Under the pieces are notes generated by a model. The model made no database searches. It saw nothing but the letters and a program-made list of their open reading frames with translations, and was not told where the DNA came from. 64,000 nucleotides of DNA from Aerococcus viridans (GTDB lineage Bacteria > Bacillota > Bacilli > Lactobacillales > Aerococcaceae): NCBI RefSeq assembly GCF_001543285.1, contig NZ_CP014164.1, forward strand, positions 1,674,001 to 1,738,000, read 5' to 3'. A program made the position numbers and the translations under genes. Of this stretch, positions 8,567 through 16,164 are shown one piece after another (positions within the stretch are counted from its first letter, which is position 1; each line of letters opens with the position of its first letter).

Positions 8567-9529
8567 TTATTCTGCCACTTGGATGCTGTCAGGATCGATG
8601 CCCAGCGCTTCCGCCATGTCTTCATTTACGTATAATTCTAATTCTTCCGCTTGCTCAATCGGCATGGTCGAAGGATCTTCACCTTCAATTACACGTGCTG
8701 CCATTTCAGCTGTTTGACGGCCCAATTCGTAGTAGTTTAATGAATAAGTCGCTAATCCACCATCTTCCACTTGGTCAATTGAGCCAGCAACAACCGGCAC
8801 TTGGTATTGTTCAGAAACCGCACCAACCGTTGACGCTGCCCCTGCCATGATATTATCTGTTGGAATATATAACAATTCCGCTTCTGACATCACAGAATTC
8901 AAGGCTTGTTGTACATCATTAGTCGAGGTGACCGTACGAATGACTGGCGTTTTACCAGCCGCTACAATGGCTGCTTCAGCTTGTTCTGCTTGAATTTGCG
9001 AGTTGACCTCACCCGTATTGTAGATGATGCCAACATTTTCCGCTTCAGGTTTAATCGATATTAAGAGCTCAACTTGCTTCTCAACCGGCATCTGGTCGCT
9101 TGTTCCCGTCACATTTCGGCCCGAACCCTCTAGTGATTCCGCCAAACCTGCTGTTATAGGGTCAGTTACGGCTGTAAAAAGGAGTGGTTTCTCCTCTTCC
9201 GTCACGGCTAGTGCCTGAATCGTTGGCGTTCCAATACCTAAAACCAGCTCAGAATTCTTCAACAATTGTCCTGCCATTGGATACAAGTTGGCTTGCTGAC
9301 CCTGGGCATTCATCCGGTGGTAAACCACGTCAACGCCCTCTTCATAACCCAGTTCAGTCATCCCATCAATAAAACCTTGCTCCGCATCATTTAAGGAATT
9401 GTGGTCCATAATTGACAAAATACCGATATCTAAAATGCCATTGTCTTCAGCATTCTCACAGCCAGCCACAAAAATCGCCAAACTAGCTACTAAAGCTACC
9501 AAGCCTTTCTTTAAGCTCAATCTTTTCAT
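8567..9529 (-). CDS. ABC transporter substrate-binding lipoprotein, TrpX-like
   Basis: The 320-residue product opens with a lysine-rich signal and lipobox (LAIFVAGC, Cys about residue 24), so it is exported and lipid-anchored. The mature part is the COG2984/ABC_sub_bind fold with LDIGILSIMDHNSLNDA, ELVLGIGTPTIQALA and PLLFTAVTDPITAGL. A hinge region around VGIIYNTGEVNSQIQAEQ and LYIPTDNIMAG follows. Relatives have been assigned to tryptophan or other aromatic amino acids. That agrees with the Phe/Tyr-rich leader peptide upstream, but the ligand is inferred. First structural gene of the operon; AAGGGGAG lies 6 nt before the ATG. Confidence 0.9.
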   Translation of the reverse strand: MKRLSLKKGLVALVASLAIFVAGCENAEDNGILDIGILSIMDHNSLNDAEQGFIDGMTELGYEEGVDVVYHRMNAQGQQANLYPMAGQLLKNSELVLGIGTPTIQALAVTEEEKPLLFTAVTDPITAGLAESLEGSGRNVTGTSDQMPVEKQVELLISIKPEAENVGIIYNTGEVNSQIQAEQAEAAIVAAGKTPVIRTVTSTNDVQQALNSVMSEAELLYIPTDNIMAGAASTVGAVSEQYQVPVVAGSIDQVEDGGLATYSLNYYELGRQTAEMAARVIEGEDPSTMPIEQAEELELYVNEDMAEALGIDPDSIQVAE

Positions 9530-9560
9530 TATTTACTCCCCTTTACAATCAATCCAAAGA

Positions 9561-9598
9561 AAAAAGCACCTATCCAGATAAAATCTAAATAGGTGCTT
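9561..9598 (-). terminator. Leader intrinsic terminator (attenuator) of the TrpXYZ-type operon
   Basis: On the minus strand a 10-bp perfect stem (9598-9589 with 9573-9564) closes a 15-nt loop and runs into a T-rich tail, about 30 nt before the lipoprotein start. The loop (9576-9587) is perfectly complementary to 9629-9640 upstream. Confidence 0.88.
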
Positions 9599-9628
9599 AT
9601 AGCGCTAAAATATCTAGCTATGCCACAA

Positions 9629-9640
9629 TAGATTTTATCT
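9629..9640 (-). promoter_or_regulatory. Putative antiterminator segment
   Basis: These 12 nt are exactly complementary to the terminator loop at 9576-9587. Pairing would form a 12-bp helix competing with the terminator hairpin. Confidence 0.6.
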
Positions 9641-9677
9641 CTACGTGGCCACTTGTTACGCAACAAAATGTTTAGCC

Positions 9678-9722
9678 ATCATAGATACGGTTCAGTTGTT
9701 TACTGACGTTTGTATCTATGAT
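9678..9722 (-). promoter_or_regulatory. Long hairpin in the attenuator leader
   Basis: ATCATAGATAC and GTATCTATGAT form a perfect 11-bp stem enclosing an inner 5-bp stem (TCAGT/ACTGA). It lies about 25 nt after the leader-peptide stop codon, the position of the pause or protector hairpin in classical attenuators. Confidence 0.65.
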
Positions 9723-9747
9723 CTAAAACAGATTTCATAAATACAAA

Positions 9748-9804
9748 CTACCTAAAATAGCTAAAGTAAAAGCGATTATTCGTATGTAGGCTGTTCGTTT
9801 TCAT
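9748..9804 (-). CDS. Aromatic-rich leader peptide (18 aa)
   Basis: An ATG at 9802-9804 follows GAGGGG by 8 nt and opens an 18-codon frame ending in TAG at 9748-9750. The peptide is MKTNSLHTNNRFYFSYFR: residues 12-17 are Phe-Tyr-Phe-Ser-Tyr-Phe, five aromatics in six codons just before the stop. It sits between the promoter (9862-9890) and the leader hairpins, the arrangement of amino-acid-responsive leader peptides such as PheL. Ribosome stalling when charged tRNA-Phe or tRNA-Tyr is scarce would be the expected signal. An in-frame ATG 11 codons upstream lacks a ribosome binding site. Function is inferred from position and composition. Confidence 0.72.
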   Translation of the reverse strand: MKTNSLHTNNRFYFSYFR

Positions 9805-9861
9805 CAATAAATCCCCTCGAATATGGCTGTCATTCATCAAGTTGCGTCTTTCAATAGCATT

Positions 9862-9890
9862 ATCATAGATTTAATTAAAAAAATTGTCAA
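9862..9890 (-). promoter_or_regulatory. Promoter of the leader peptide and TrpXYZ-type operon
   Basis: On the minus strand a perfect TTGACA (9890-9885), a 17-bp spacer and TATGAT (9867-9862). Transcription should start near 9855, about 50 nt before the leader peptide. Confidence 0.8.
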
Positions 9891-9959
9891 GCCAATTCAC
9901 ATAGATTTTTCATATTATTGCTTTTTTTATAAGGTCGTTACCAGTTAAGGATTCTAAAC

Positions 9960-9988
9960 TTGCATAAACCACCCTTTTTCTTCATAAT
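9960..9988 (+). promoter_or_regulatory. Candidate promoter of lysA
   Basis: TTGCAT (9960-9965), a 17-bp spacer and CATAAT (9983-9988). It leaves a leader of only about 30 nt, too short for a lysine riboswitch. Confidence 0.55.
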
Positions 9989-10023
9989 GAGAGTAAGATT
10001 AAATTTAAAGGAGACAACAATTC

Positions 10024-11277
10024 ATGCAAAACAAACGTCCATTTACCAACCTATCAAAAATTGAAGAAATTGCTGCTGAAATCCCTACTCCATTCCATTT
10101 ATACGACGAAGCCGGTATCAGAGACCGCTGTCGTCGTCTGAAAAAAGCTTTCTCTTGGAACCCTAACTTCCATGAATATTTCGCTGTTAAAGCCACCCCA
10201 AATCCACACGTATTGAAAATTATGCAGGAAGAAGGCATGGGCGTCGACTGTGCATCTTATACAGAACTTGTATTAGCCGACAAAGTTGGTTTCTCAGGCC
10301 ACGATATCATGTTCTCATCTAACGTAACGCCAGCAGCTGACTTCAAAAAAGCAGCTGAACTTGGTGCGATCATTAACTTTGACGACATCACGCATATCGA
10401 CTTCTTCAAAGAACACGTAGGCGAATTTCCAGAAACTGTTTGTATCCGTTACAATCCAGGTGGGACATTCGAAGTTGCGAACGGCATCATGGACAACCCT
10501 GGTGACGCCAAATACGGTATGACACCAGAACAAACCCGCCAAGCCTTCCAAAAATTAGCAGACTACGGCGTGAAAAACATCGGTATCCACTCATTCTTGG
10601 TTTCCGGTTCGACATCAAACGAATACTATCCAAAATTAGCACGTACATTATTTGAATTAGCGGTTGAATTAAAAGACCAAACTGATTTAAATATCACCTT
10701 CATCAACCTATCAGGTGGTGTTGGGGTGGCTTACAAACCAGAAGAAACACCTGCAGACATCGACATCATCGGTGACGGTGTGCGCCAAGCATACGAAGAC
10801 ATCATGGAACCAGCTGGATTGGGCGATGTTGCCATATTTACCGAATTAGGTCGTTGGATGTTAGCTGAAAACGGTGGTTTAGTAGCCAAAGTCCTACATG
10901 AAAAAATCACTTACAAAGACTACATAGGATTAGACGCATCTGCCTCTGACCTATTACGTCCAGCAATGTACGGTGCTTACCACCACATCTCTGTTTTAGG
11001 CAAAGAAGACGAAACTGCCGACCAAACATACGATGTAACAGGTGGTCTATGTGAAAACAACGATAAATTCGCTATCGACCGTCAATTACCCAAAACAAAC
11101 ATTGGCGACTACATCTGGATCCACGACGCAGGTGCCCACGGTGCCTCAATGGGTTACCAATACAACGCCAAATTACGGTCAGCAGAAGTCATGTTAAAAG
11201 AAGACGGCACATTTAAACAAATCCGTCGTCCTGAAACACCAGAAGACTACTTCGCAACTATGGACTTTAATTTCTAA
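10024..11277 (+). CDS. lysA: Diaminopimelate decarboxylase
   Basis: This 417-residue enzyme has the fold-type III PLP layout. The Schiff-base lysine lies in FHEYFAVKATPNPHVL (about residue 57) and a glycine-rich phosphate loop in FINLSGGVGVAY. The C-terminal substrate/dimer motif is TGGLCENNDKFA, whose Cys-Glu is the hallmark of DAP decarboxylases, and it is followed by GAHGASMGYQYNAKLR. It converts meso-diaminopimelate to lysine and CO2 in the cytosol. It is the long subfamily common in Firmicutes. No other lysine pathway gene is nearby; it has its own promoter, AAAGGAG site and strong terminator. Confidence 0.9.
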   Translation: MQNKRPFTNLSKIEEIAAEIPTPFHLYDEAGIRDRCRRLKKAFSWNPNFHEYFAVKATPNPHVLKIMQEEGMGVDCASYTELVLADKVGFSGHDIMFSSNVTPAADFKKAAELGAIINFDDITHIDFFKEHVGEFPETVCIRYNPGGTFEVANGIMDNPGDAKYGMTPEQTRQAFQKLADYGVKNIGIHSFLVSGSTSNEYYPKLARTLFELAVELKDQTDLNITFINLSGGVGVAYKPEETPADIDIIGDGVRQAYEDIMEPAGLGDVAIFTELGRWMLAENGGLVAKVLHEKITYKDYIGLDASASDLLRPAMYGAYHHISVLGKEDETADQTYDVTGGLCENNDKFAIDRQLPKTNIGDYIWIHDAGAHGASMGYQYNAKLRSAEVMLKEDGTFKQIRRPETPEDYFATMDFNF

Positions 11278-11289
11278 AAAATATATCCA

Positions 11290-11330
11290 GCAAAAAGCGC
11301 CCGAACATGATGTTTGGGCGCTTTTTGCTT
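11290..11330 (+). terminator. Intrinsic terminator of lysA
   Basis: An almost perfect 18-bp stem (11290-11307 with 11311-11328) with T-rich 3' arm. It may also serve the convergent carboxypeptidase gene. Confidence 0.88.
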
Positions 11331-11365
11331 TATTCTTTTAGTTTGTGAACAATTAAGTCAGCCCT

Positions 11366-12400
11366 TTAAACTAAGCCTTCTTCAGTTAATGCTGTTTGAT
11401 AGTTTACTAGGGCTAAGAATTCTTCTAATGTGATGTCATACTTAGTGATATATTGCGCAGCTTCTACACCAACATAACGGTAGTGCCATGGCTCAAAGCT
11501 ATACCCCGTTACCTGCTCTTTTCCTTGTGGGTACCGTAAAATAAAGCCATAATCTTGGGCATTTTCTGCGAGCCATTGAGCTGATGGTTGGTCTGCATAA
11601 GCCTCATCTAAACTGCCACCTATCCCTGTCCATTCAGTGCCTAACCAATCAAAGGCTAGTCCAGTTGAATGTTCACTGGCTTCTGCTGGTGCAAAATAAT
11701 CATTTGTTAGGTCACGCGCTTCTGATTCTGAATAGCCTTGAGCTAAGTAATCTTGAAAACCATTCTCCACATTTTGTGCTTGATAAGCAATGGTCCGGTG
11801 AGCAGAAATTGTCGACAAGGTATACCCGGCACTTGCTGCTGCATCAATCAAAGCAGTATAAGCATCTGTAATCGCTGCGTTATAGGGTTTACCTGAACTT
11901 GCATAAGCGAATTCCATCACTGGTTCGGTAAGTAATGGGTTAAGTTTATTGACTAATTGATATTGTGCTGAATCTACATCAACTTCTTTAGGTAGGTCTG
12001 TCAGCAACTCGGCTAAGGCTGCAGTTTCGTCCAGTTGCAGCGCAGCAGCTACATTTGTTGCAATATCCTTCACAGAATAAGCTTGGATATCATCTGCATA
12101 GTCGGCTGAATATTCGGCCATTTGACTGGCTTCTTCATCGGTTGTGCCGTTTGATGCAACCGGTGTGGTGATGGTTTCTGCCAACTCAGCTTTACGTGCT
12201 TCAGCCTTTTTCTCATCATCTGAAGAGGCTGCAGAGGCACTTTCTTCGGTGGTTTTTGTATCTGTGGGCTGGTTTGTGGTGGTTTCTGTTTCGGCGTTGG
12301 TCTTACTGTAGCTGATATCATAGGTAGCAAGCACTAAAATAAAGGCCAAGACGACGGCGATGTAGGCCTTGTTAAATATACTGATATTCATTTTTGGCAC
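11366..12400 (-). CDS. Membrane-anchored D-alanyl-D-alanine carboxypeptidase (VanY/M15B)
   Basis: Start placed at GTG 12398-12400, where AGGAG lies 8 nt upstream; an upstream GTG overlaps that site and ATG 12391 is also possible. The ~344-residue product has an N-terminal transmembrane helix (AYIAVVLAFILVLATYDI) and a Thr/Ser/Glu/Lys-rich linker of about 60 residues. A peptidase M15B domain follows at the C-terminus. Zinc and catalytic motifs are SEHSTGLAFDWLG and EPWHYRYVG. Such enzymes trim the terminal D-Ala from peptidoglycan stem peptides outside the cell. It stands alone, convergent with lysA, with no vancomycin-resistance genes nearby, so a housekeeping wall role is likelier. Confidence 0.87.
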   Translation of the reverse strand: MPKMNISIFNKAYIAVVLAFILVLATYDISYSKTNAETETTTNQPTDTKTTEESASAASSDDEKKAEARKAELAETITTPVASNGTTDEEASQMAEYSADYADDIQAYSVKDIATNVAAALQLDETAALAELLTDLPKEVDVDSAQYQLVNKLNPLLTEPVMEFAYASSGKPYNAAITDAYTALIDAAASAGYTLSTISAHRTIAYQAQNVENGFQDYLAQGYSESEARDLTNDYFAPAEASEHSTGLAFDWLGTEWTGIGGSLDEAYADQPSAQWLAENAQDYGFILRYPQGKEQVTGYSFEPWHYRYVGVEAAQYITKYDITLEEFLALVNYQTALTEEGLV

Positions 12401-12433
12401 TTGAGTCACTCCTCATTTTTCCCATTTCTCTTT

Positions 12434-12470
12434 TACCTGCCTAAAAATCACAGGTCCTCTATGCTATAAT
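12434..12470 (+). promoter_or_regulatory. Promoter of proBA with an inverted repeat over the -35 region
   Basis: An extended -10 (TGC then TATAAT, 12465-12470) is clear. ACCTG and CAGGT (about 12435-12456) form an inverted repeat over the weak -35 position and could be an operator. Confidence 0.55.
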
Positions 12471-12550
12471 AACAGAGTGAGATTTCAATTCGATTAAAAA
12501 AGAGTAAAACTAATTTTAATATACAAAATTTTTAGATGAGGATGAATGAG

Positions 12551-13354
12551 ATGAATCGTGAAGGAATTTTAAGCGCAGAGAGAATTGTTGTGAAAATTGG
12601 GACACATTCTCTTTTGAATAGTCAAAATCAAATCAATTATAACCGGATTGACCGCCTAGCTTTGGCCCTTTCTACCTTAATTCAAGAAGGTAAGGAAGTG
12701 ATTCTTGTAACCTCGGGTGCGATTGGTGTTGGTTCTGTCAAAATGGGCTTAACTAGCCGACCTACCGATATGGCATCACAGCAAGCAACTGCCGCTGTTG
12801 GACAAGTGGCTTTGATGAATTTATATAGTCGGTCATTTAACTACTACAGCCAATTTATCGGGCAAATCTTGTTAACACGGGACATTATCGACTTCCCGGA
12901 TTCTTACAACAACTACAAAAATGCCATGAATGCCTTATTAGGACAAAAAATCTTACCCATTATCAATGAAAACGATGCGGTAGCAGTTGATGAAATGGAC
13001 CACCAAACCCGTTTTGGTGATAACGATACCCTATCTGCCTTGGTTGCTTCCACAATGGATGCGGACTTGTTGATTTTCCTAACAGATGTAGACGGCTTTT
13101 ATAATGACAATCCGAAGCGAAATCCTGATGCGGTTCGCTTTGATGTCTTGCATGAGGTGACTGACGACTTATTGGATATGGCTAAAGGCGATGTTTCTGC
13201 TTTTTCAACTGGTGGAATGGAAACGAAATTGACAGCTGCTAATGAATCTTTAAAATCTGGACAAATGACGGTAATTATGTCATCAGAAGATCCTATGCAG
13301 ATTTTAGACTTAGTTAAAGGCGAATCAGTTGGGACACTTTTCTTGCCTAATTAA
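12551..13354 (+). CDS. proB: Glutamate 5-kinase
   Basis: The product phosphorylates L-glutamate to glutamyl-5-phosphate, the first step of proline synthesis. Three ATGs cluster at the 5' end (12536, 12542, 12551); the third is best placed relative to GAGG and gives 267 residues beginning MNREGILSAERIVVKIG. Amino-acid-kinase motifs are VVKIGTHSLL, VTSGAIGVG, LPIINENDAVA and STGGMETKLTAA. The C-terminal PUA domain of enterobacterial ProB is absent, as is usual in this group. It is followed 92 bp later by proA, and the pair is one functional unit. Confidence 0.95.
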   Translation: MNREGILSAERIVVKIGTHSLLNSQNQINYNRIDRLALALSTLIQEGKEVILVTSGAIGVGSVKMGLTSRPTDMASQQATAAVGQVALMNLYSRSFNYYSQFIGQILLTRDIIDFPDSYNNYKNAMNALLGQKILPIINENDAVAVDEMDHQTRFGDNDTLSALVASTMDADLLIFLTDVDGFYNDNPKRNPDAVRFDVLHEVTDDLLDMAKGDVSAFSTGGMETKLTAANESLKSGQMTVIMSSEDPMQILDLVKGESVGTLFLPN

Positions 13355-13446
13355 ACGAATCTAATAGCCTTTCTCAATAGAAATGGATATAATTAATGAA
13401 CACAATGAGAAAATACTCATTATTCTAATGTAATGGAGGTACGGAC

Positions 13447-14715
13447 ATGATTGATGCACAAGGTTTAGTGAATCTTGGTAAAGCTGCAAAGGTGGCTTCA
13501 CGAGAATTAGGTAAATTGCCAAGCCAACAAAAAAATGCGGCTTTATTAGCAATGGCCAAGTCCTTGCGTGCCAAGCAAGCGGCTATTTTAGCGGCTAACC
13601 AGGCTGATATTGAAAATACACGAAAGGCTGGTCGACGCCCCGAAAGCTTTATTGAACGGATGACTTTAACAGAAAGTCGGATTAACGATATGGCCGCTGG
13701 TTTTGAAAAGGTGGCGAATTTACCGGATATTATCGGGCAAACGGATGAAATGTGGTTTACTGAAGATGGCATTGAGATTGGGAAGAAACGTGTACCACTT
13801 GGAGTTATTGGGATTATTTTTGAATCACGTCCAAATGTAACAGCAGACGCTAGTGCCCTAACCTTTAAAGCCGGTAATGCGGTCATTTTACGTGGGGGTA
13901 GCGAAACGATTCAATCCAACTTGGCCATTATTGAGGCCATTAAAGCTGGTTTATCTGAAGCTGGCGTAACAACAGATGCGGTCAACTTGATCGACAATCC
14001 TGACCGGGCCTTAGCGACTCAATTTATGCAAATGAACCAATACTTGGATGTCTTAATTCCACGTGGTGGTGCAGCCTTGATTCAAAATGTCGTGAAAAAT
14101 GCGACTGTGCCAACAATTGAGACAGGCATCGGAAACGACCACCTGTACGTGCATGAAGCGGCTGATTTAGATAAAGCTTTAGCCATTTTGAAAAATGGCA
14201 AGCTACAGCGGGTTTCAGTATGTAATGCTTTAGAAAACCTATTAGTCGACGAAAAAGTCGCGGAAGCCTTTTTGCCACAAATCGTTGAATCCTTTAAAGC
14301 AGACAAGGTTGTAGTGCACGGAGACCAAAGAACGCGGGAAATCTTGCAAGGGAAAATCGATATCCTACCTGTCAATGAGGAAGATTATGCAACGGAATTC
14401 TTGGCTTATGAAATTGCGGTCAAGGTAACTTCTGGCTATGATGAAGCTGTTGAACATATCCAAACTTATTCATCTGCCCACACAGAAGTGATTGTAACCA
14501 AAGACTACTCGGTAGCCCGTCAATTCGTGGATGATATTGATGCTGCTGCGGTGGTTGTTAACGCCTCTTCTCGCTTTACAGATGGCGATAAATTTGGTTT
14601 TGGTGGCGAAATAGGGATTTCGACTCAGAAATTGCATGCCCGCGGACCAATGGGGATTGAAGCCTTAACGACTTATAAATATGTGATTTATGGCGATGGG
14701 CAAATCCGTCAGTAA
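13447..14715 (+). CDS. proA: Gamma-glutamyl phosphate reductase
   Basis: This 422-residue aldehyde-dehydrogenase-fold enzyme reduces glutamyl-5-phosphate to glutamate semialdehyde with NADPH. The catalytic cysteine is in RVSVCNALENLLVD (about residue 260). Other family landmarks are GVIGIIFESRPNVTADA, ILRGGSETIQSN and, near the C-terminus, FGFGGEIGISTQKLHARGPM. GGAGG lies just upstream of its ATG. A TATAAT at 13388-13393 in the proB-proA gap could give a secondary promoter, but I see no -35. The order proB-proA is the usual one and a terminator closes the pair. Confidence 0.95.
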   Translation: MIDAQGLVNLGKAAKVASRELGKLPSQQKNAALLAMAKSLRAKQAAILAANQADIENTRKAGRRPESFIERMTLTESRINDMAAGFEKVANLPDIIGQTDEMWFTEDGIEIGKKRVPLGVIGIIFESRPNVTADASALTFKAGNAVILRGGSETIQSNLAIIEAIKAGLSEAGVTTDAVNLIDNPDRALATQFMQMNQYLDVLIPRGGAALIQNVVKNATVPTIETGIGNDHLYVHEAADLDKALAILKNGKLQRVSVCNALENLLVDEKVAEAFLPQIVESFKADKVVVHGDQRTREILQGKIDILPVNEEDYATEFLAYEIAVKVTSGYDEAVEHIQTYSSAHTEVIVTKDYSVARQFVDDIDAAAVVVNASSRFTDGDKFGFGGEIGISTQKLHARGPMGIEALTTYKYVIYGDGQIRQ

Positions 14716-14736
14716 TCATCATATGATAACAGAAAC

Positions 14737-14771
14737 GTGCGTACCGGAGATTCTTTCTGGTACGCTTTTTC
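14737..14771 (+). terminator. Intrinsic terminator of proBA
   Basis: GCGTACC and GGTACGC pair around a short loop and run into TTTTT. The tail abuts the promoter of the next gene. Confidence 0.85.
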
Positions 14772-14772
14772 G

Positions 14773-14781
14773 TGGTATAAT
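14773..14781 (+). promoter_or_regulatory. Extended -10 promoter of the asparaginase gene
   Basis: TG, one base, then a perfect TATAAT (14776-14781), directly after the proBA terminator. No clear -35. Confidence 0.6.
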
Positions 14782-14812
14782 GGGCGTAAATATTTTTAAT
14801 AAGGAGCATTTC

Positions 14813-15811
14813 ATGACCAAGCGCGTTTTATTTATACTGACTGGTGGGACGATTTCGGCTCAGGATTCCGACCACGGGCTTGTTGCCGGGACTATCAACC
14901 AAGAACTGACTGAAATCCTAGCATCTTCTGGGTTAGATTTTACTTATGAGGCAGTCAACCTATTGTCTATCGATTCAACCAATATGCAACCGGAAAATTG
15001 GCTGCAGATGGCCCAAGTTATCCAGGACCAATACGAGGCCTATGACGGCTTTGTTGTCGTGCACGGGACAGATACCATGGCCTACGGGGCGGCTGCTTTA
15101 TCTTACCTGGTTCAAAACAGCACCAAACCAATTGTCTTTACTGGGTCACAAGTGCCCCTATCAAAAATTGGTAATGATGGCGTGAAAAATATCCTAGACG
15201 CCGTAACCTATGCCATTTCTGACCAGGCCTATGCCGTATCGATTGTATTCCACGGGGAGGTTTTACTGGGCACCCGGTCGCGCAAAGTCCGGTCTCGGTC
15301 TTACCAAGCTTTCCAAACCATCGATTTCGCCAACCGGGCAGTTGTCCGGTCACAAAGGGTTTTACCTATCTTAAATCAATCTAGTGATTTAGGGCCAGTT
15401 AAATTCTACAACCAACTGAATCCGCGCGTGGGCTTGATTAAATTAACGCCCGGCCTTCCAGCTCAAGTCATTGAAGCCTATTGTCAGTTGGTGGATGTCA
15501 TCGTTATTGAAGGTTTTGGGATTGGTGGGATTCCGCAATTGACAGCTCTTGATTATGCAGGGCAAATTCGGGCAGCCGTTAACCAAGGAAAATATGTGAT
15601 TTTAACCACTCAAGTACCAATGGAAGGTTCTGATTATGAGGTCTATGCAGTTGGTCAGTCAATTTTAGGGGAAAAGCATATTATTGAAACAGCGAATATC
15701 ACCAGCGAAGCCCTAGTTATGAAGGCTATGTGGGCGCTTGGGAATTCGGCAGATTTTGACCATTTCAAAGCTATGATTCAAAGACCTATTGATTATGACT
15801 ATCTGAAATAA
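14813..15811 (+). CDS. L-asparaginase, cytosolic type
   Basis: The start is the ATG at 14813, preceded by AAGGAG; an in-frame extension to 14690 crosses the proA end and a terminator and is not real. The 332-residue enzyme hydrolyses asparagine to aspartate and ammonia. The two catalytic threonine motifs are LFILTGGTISAQ (residues ~5-16) and VVHGTDTMAYGAAAL (~80). There is no signal peptide, so it is intracellular (AnsA-like). It has its own promoter and terminator. Substrate preference between asparagine and glutamine cannot be read from the sequence. Confidence 0.9.
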   Translation: MTKRVLFILTGGTISAQDSDHGLVAGTINQELTEILASSGLDFTYEAVNLLSIDSTNMQPENWLQMAQVIQDQYEAYDGFVVVHGTDTMAYGAAALSYLVQNSTKPIVFTGSQVPLSKIGNDGVKNILDAVTYAISDQAYAVSIVFHGEVLLGTRSRKVRSRSYQAFQTIDFANRAVVRSQRVLPILNQSSDLGPVKFYNQLNPRVGLIKLTPGLPAQVIEAYCQLVDVIVIEGFGIGGIPQLTALDYAGQIRAAVNQGKYVILTTQVPMEGSDYEVYAVGQSILGEKHIIETANITSEALVMKAMWALGNSADFDHFKAMIQRPIDYDYLK

Positions 15812-15821
15812 AAAATAAAGC

Positions 15822-15859
15822 AGGTGCATCCTTTCAAGATTGTTGGGTGCACCTTTTTT
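15822..15859 (+). terminator. Intrinsic terminator of the asparaginase gene
   Basis: AGGTGCATCC pairs with GGGTGCACCT (one G-T pair) and is followed by T6. Confidence 0.88.
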
Positions 15860-15909
15860 ATTTATTTAGGTATTTTTTGATCGATTTAGATTTATTGGTA
15901 GATTTATCC

Positions 15910-16122
15910 TTATTTATTTCCTTGCCTGTCTTCATAAGTGTAAGAACGAACCACGTACAATTCTTTATCGTATCCTTGTACATCATTAGGTGACGCACAA
16001 ATCCCATTTTCGTCAACCTTATTTGAATATTTGCTTTGCAAATATTGTTGTAAGATCTTACAATGAAAATGATACGGCAAAAAGATAGCGGTTTTAATAG
16101 TGGTCTGTATTTTTTGAATAAA
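15910..16122 (-). pseudogene. Remnant of an unidentified gene (C-terminal fragment)
   Basis: On the minus strand a frame with no start codon stays open for about 70 codons and ends in TAA at 15910-15912. The last 45 residues read like genuine protein (LQQYLQSKYSNKVDENG, then SPNDVQGYDKELYVVRSYTY). The upstream part is less protein-like and runs into the terminator of the neighbouring oxidoreductase gene. I do not recognise the family. The simplest reading is the surviving 3' end of a deleted gene. It could also be a chance open frame. Confidence 0.4.
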
Positions 16123-16154
16123 GAAAAAGAGCTGAATTGGTGATATTCAGCTCC
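16123..16154 (-). terminator. Intrinsic terminator of the oxidoreductase gene
   Basis: GAGCTGAAT and ATTCAGCTC form a 9-bp stem followed on the minus strand by TTTTTCTTT. Confidence 0.87.
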
Positions 16155-16164
16155 TTGTTATTTT

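Noticed and set aside
9530..9870. T-box riboswitch for the TrpXYZ-type operon
   Set aside because: I searched both strands by eye for the AGGGTGGNACCGCG core and found none; the leader peptide and terminator explain the region better.
9890..10023. Lysine riboswitch before lysA
   Set aside because: The promoter candidate leaves only about 30 nt of leader, far shorter than an L-box.
11366..12400. Vancomycin-resistance vanY cassette
   Set aside because: No vanRS, vanHAX or transposon features are nearby; a stand-alone M15B carboxypeptidase is common in these bacteria.
14024..14375. Two overlapping minus-strand frames inside proA
   Set aside because: They mirror the coding sequence of a clearly functional proA and have no ribosome binding site.
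14690..14812. Upstream extension of the asparaginase gene
   Set aside because: It overlaps the proA end, the proBA terminator and the asparaginase promoter; ATG 14813 has an AAGGAG and the family-typical N-terminus.
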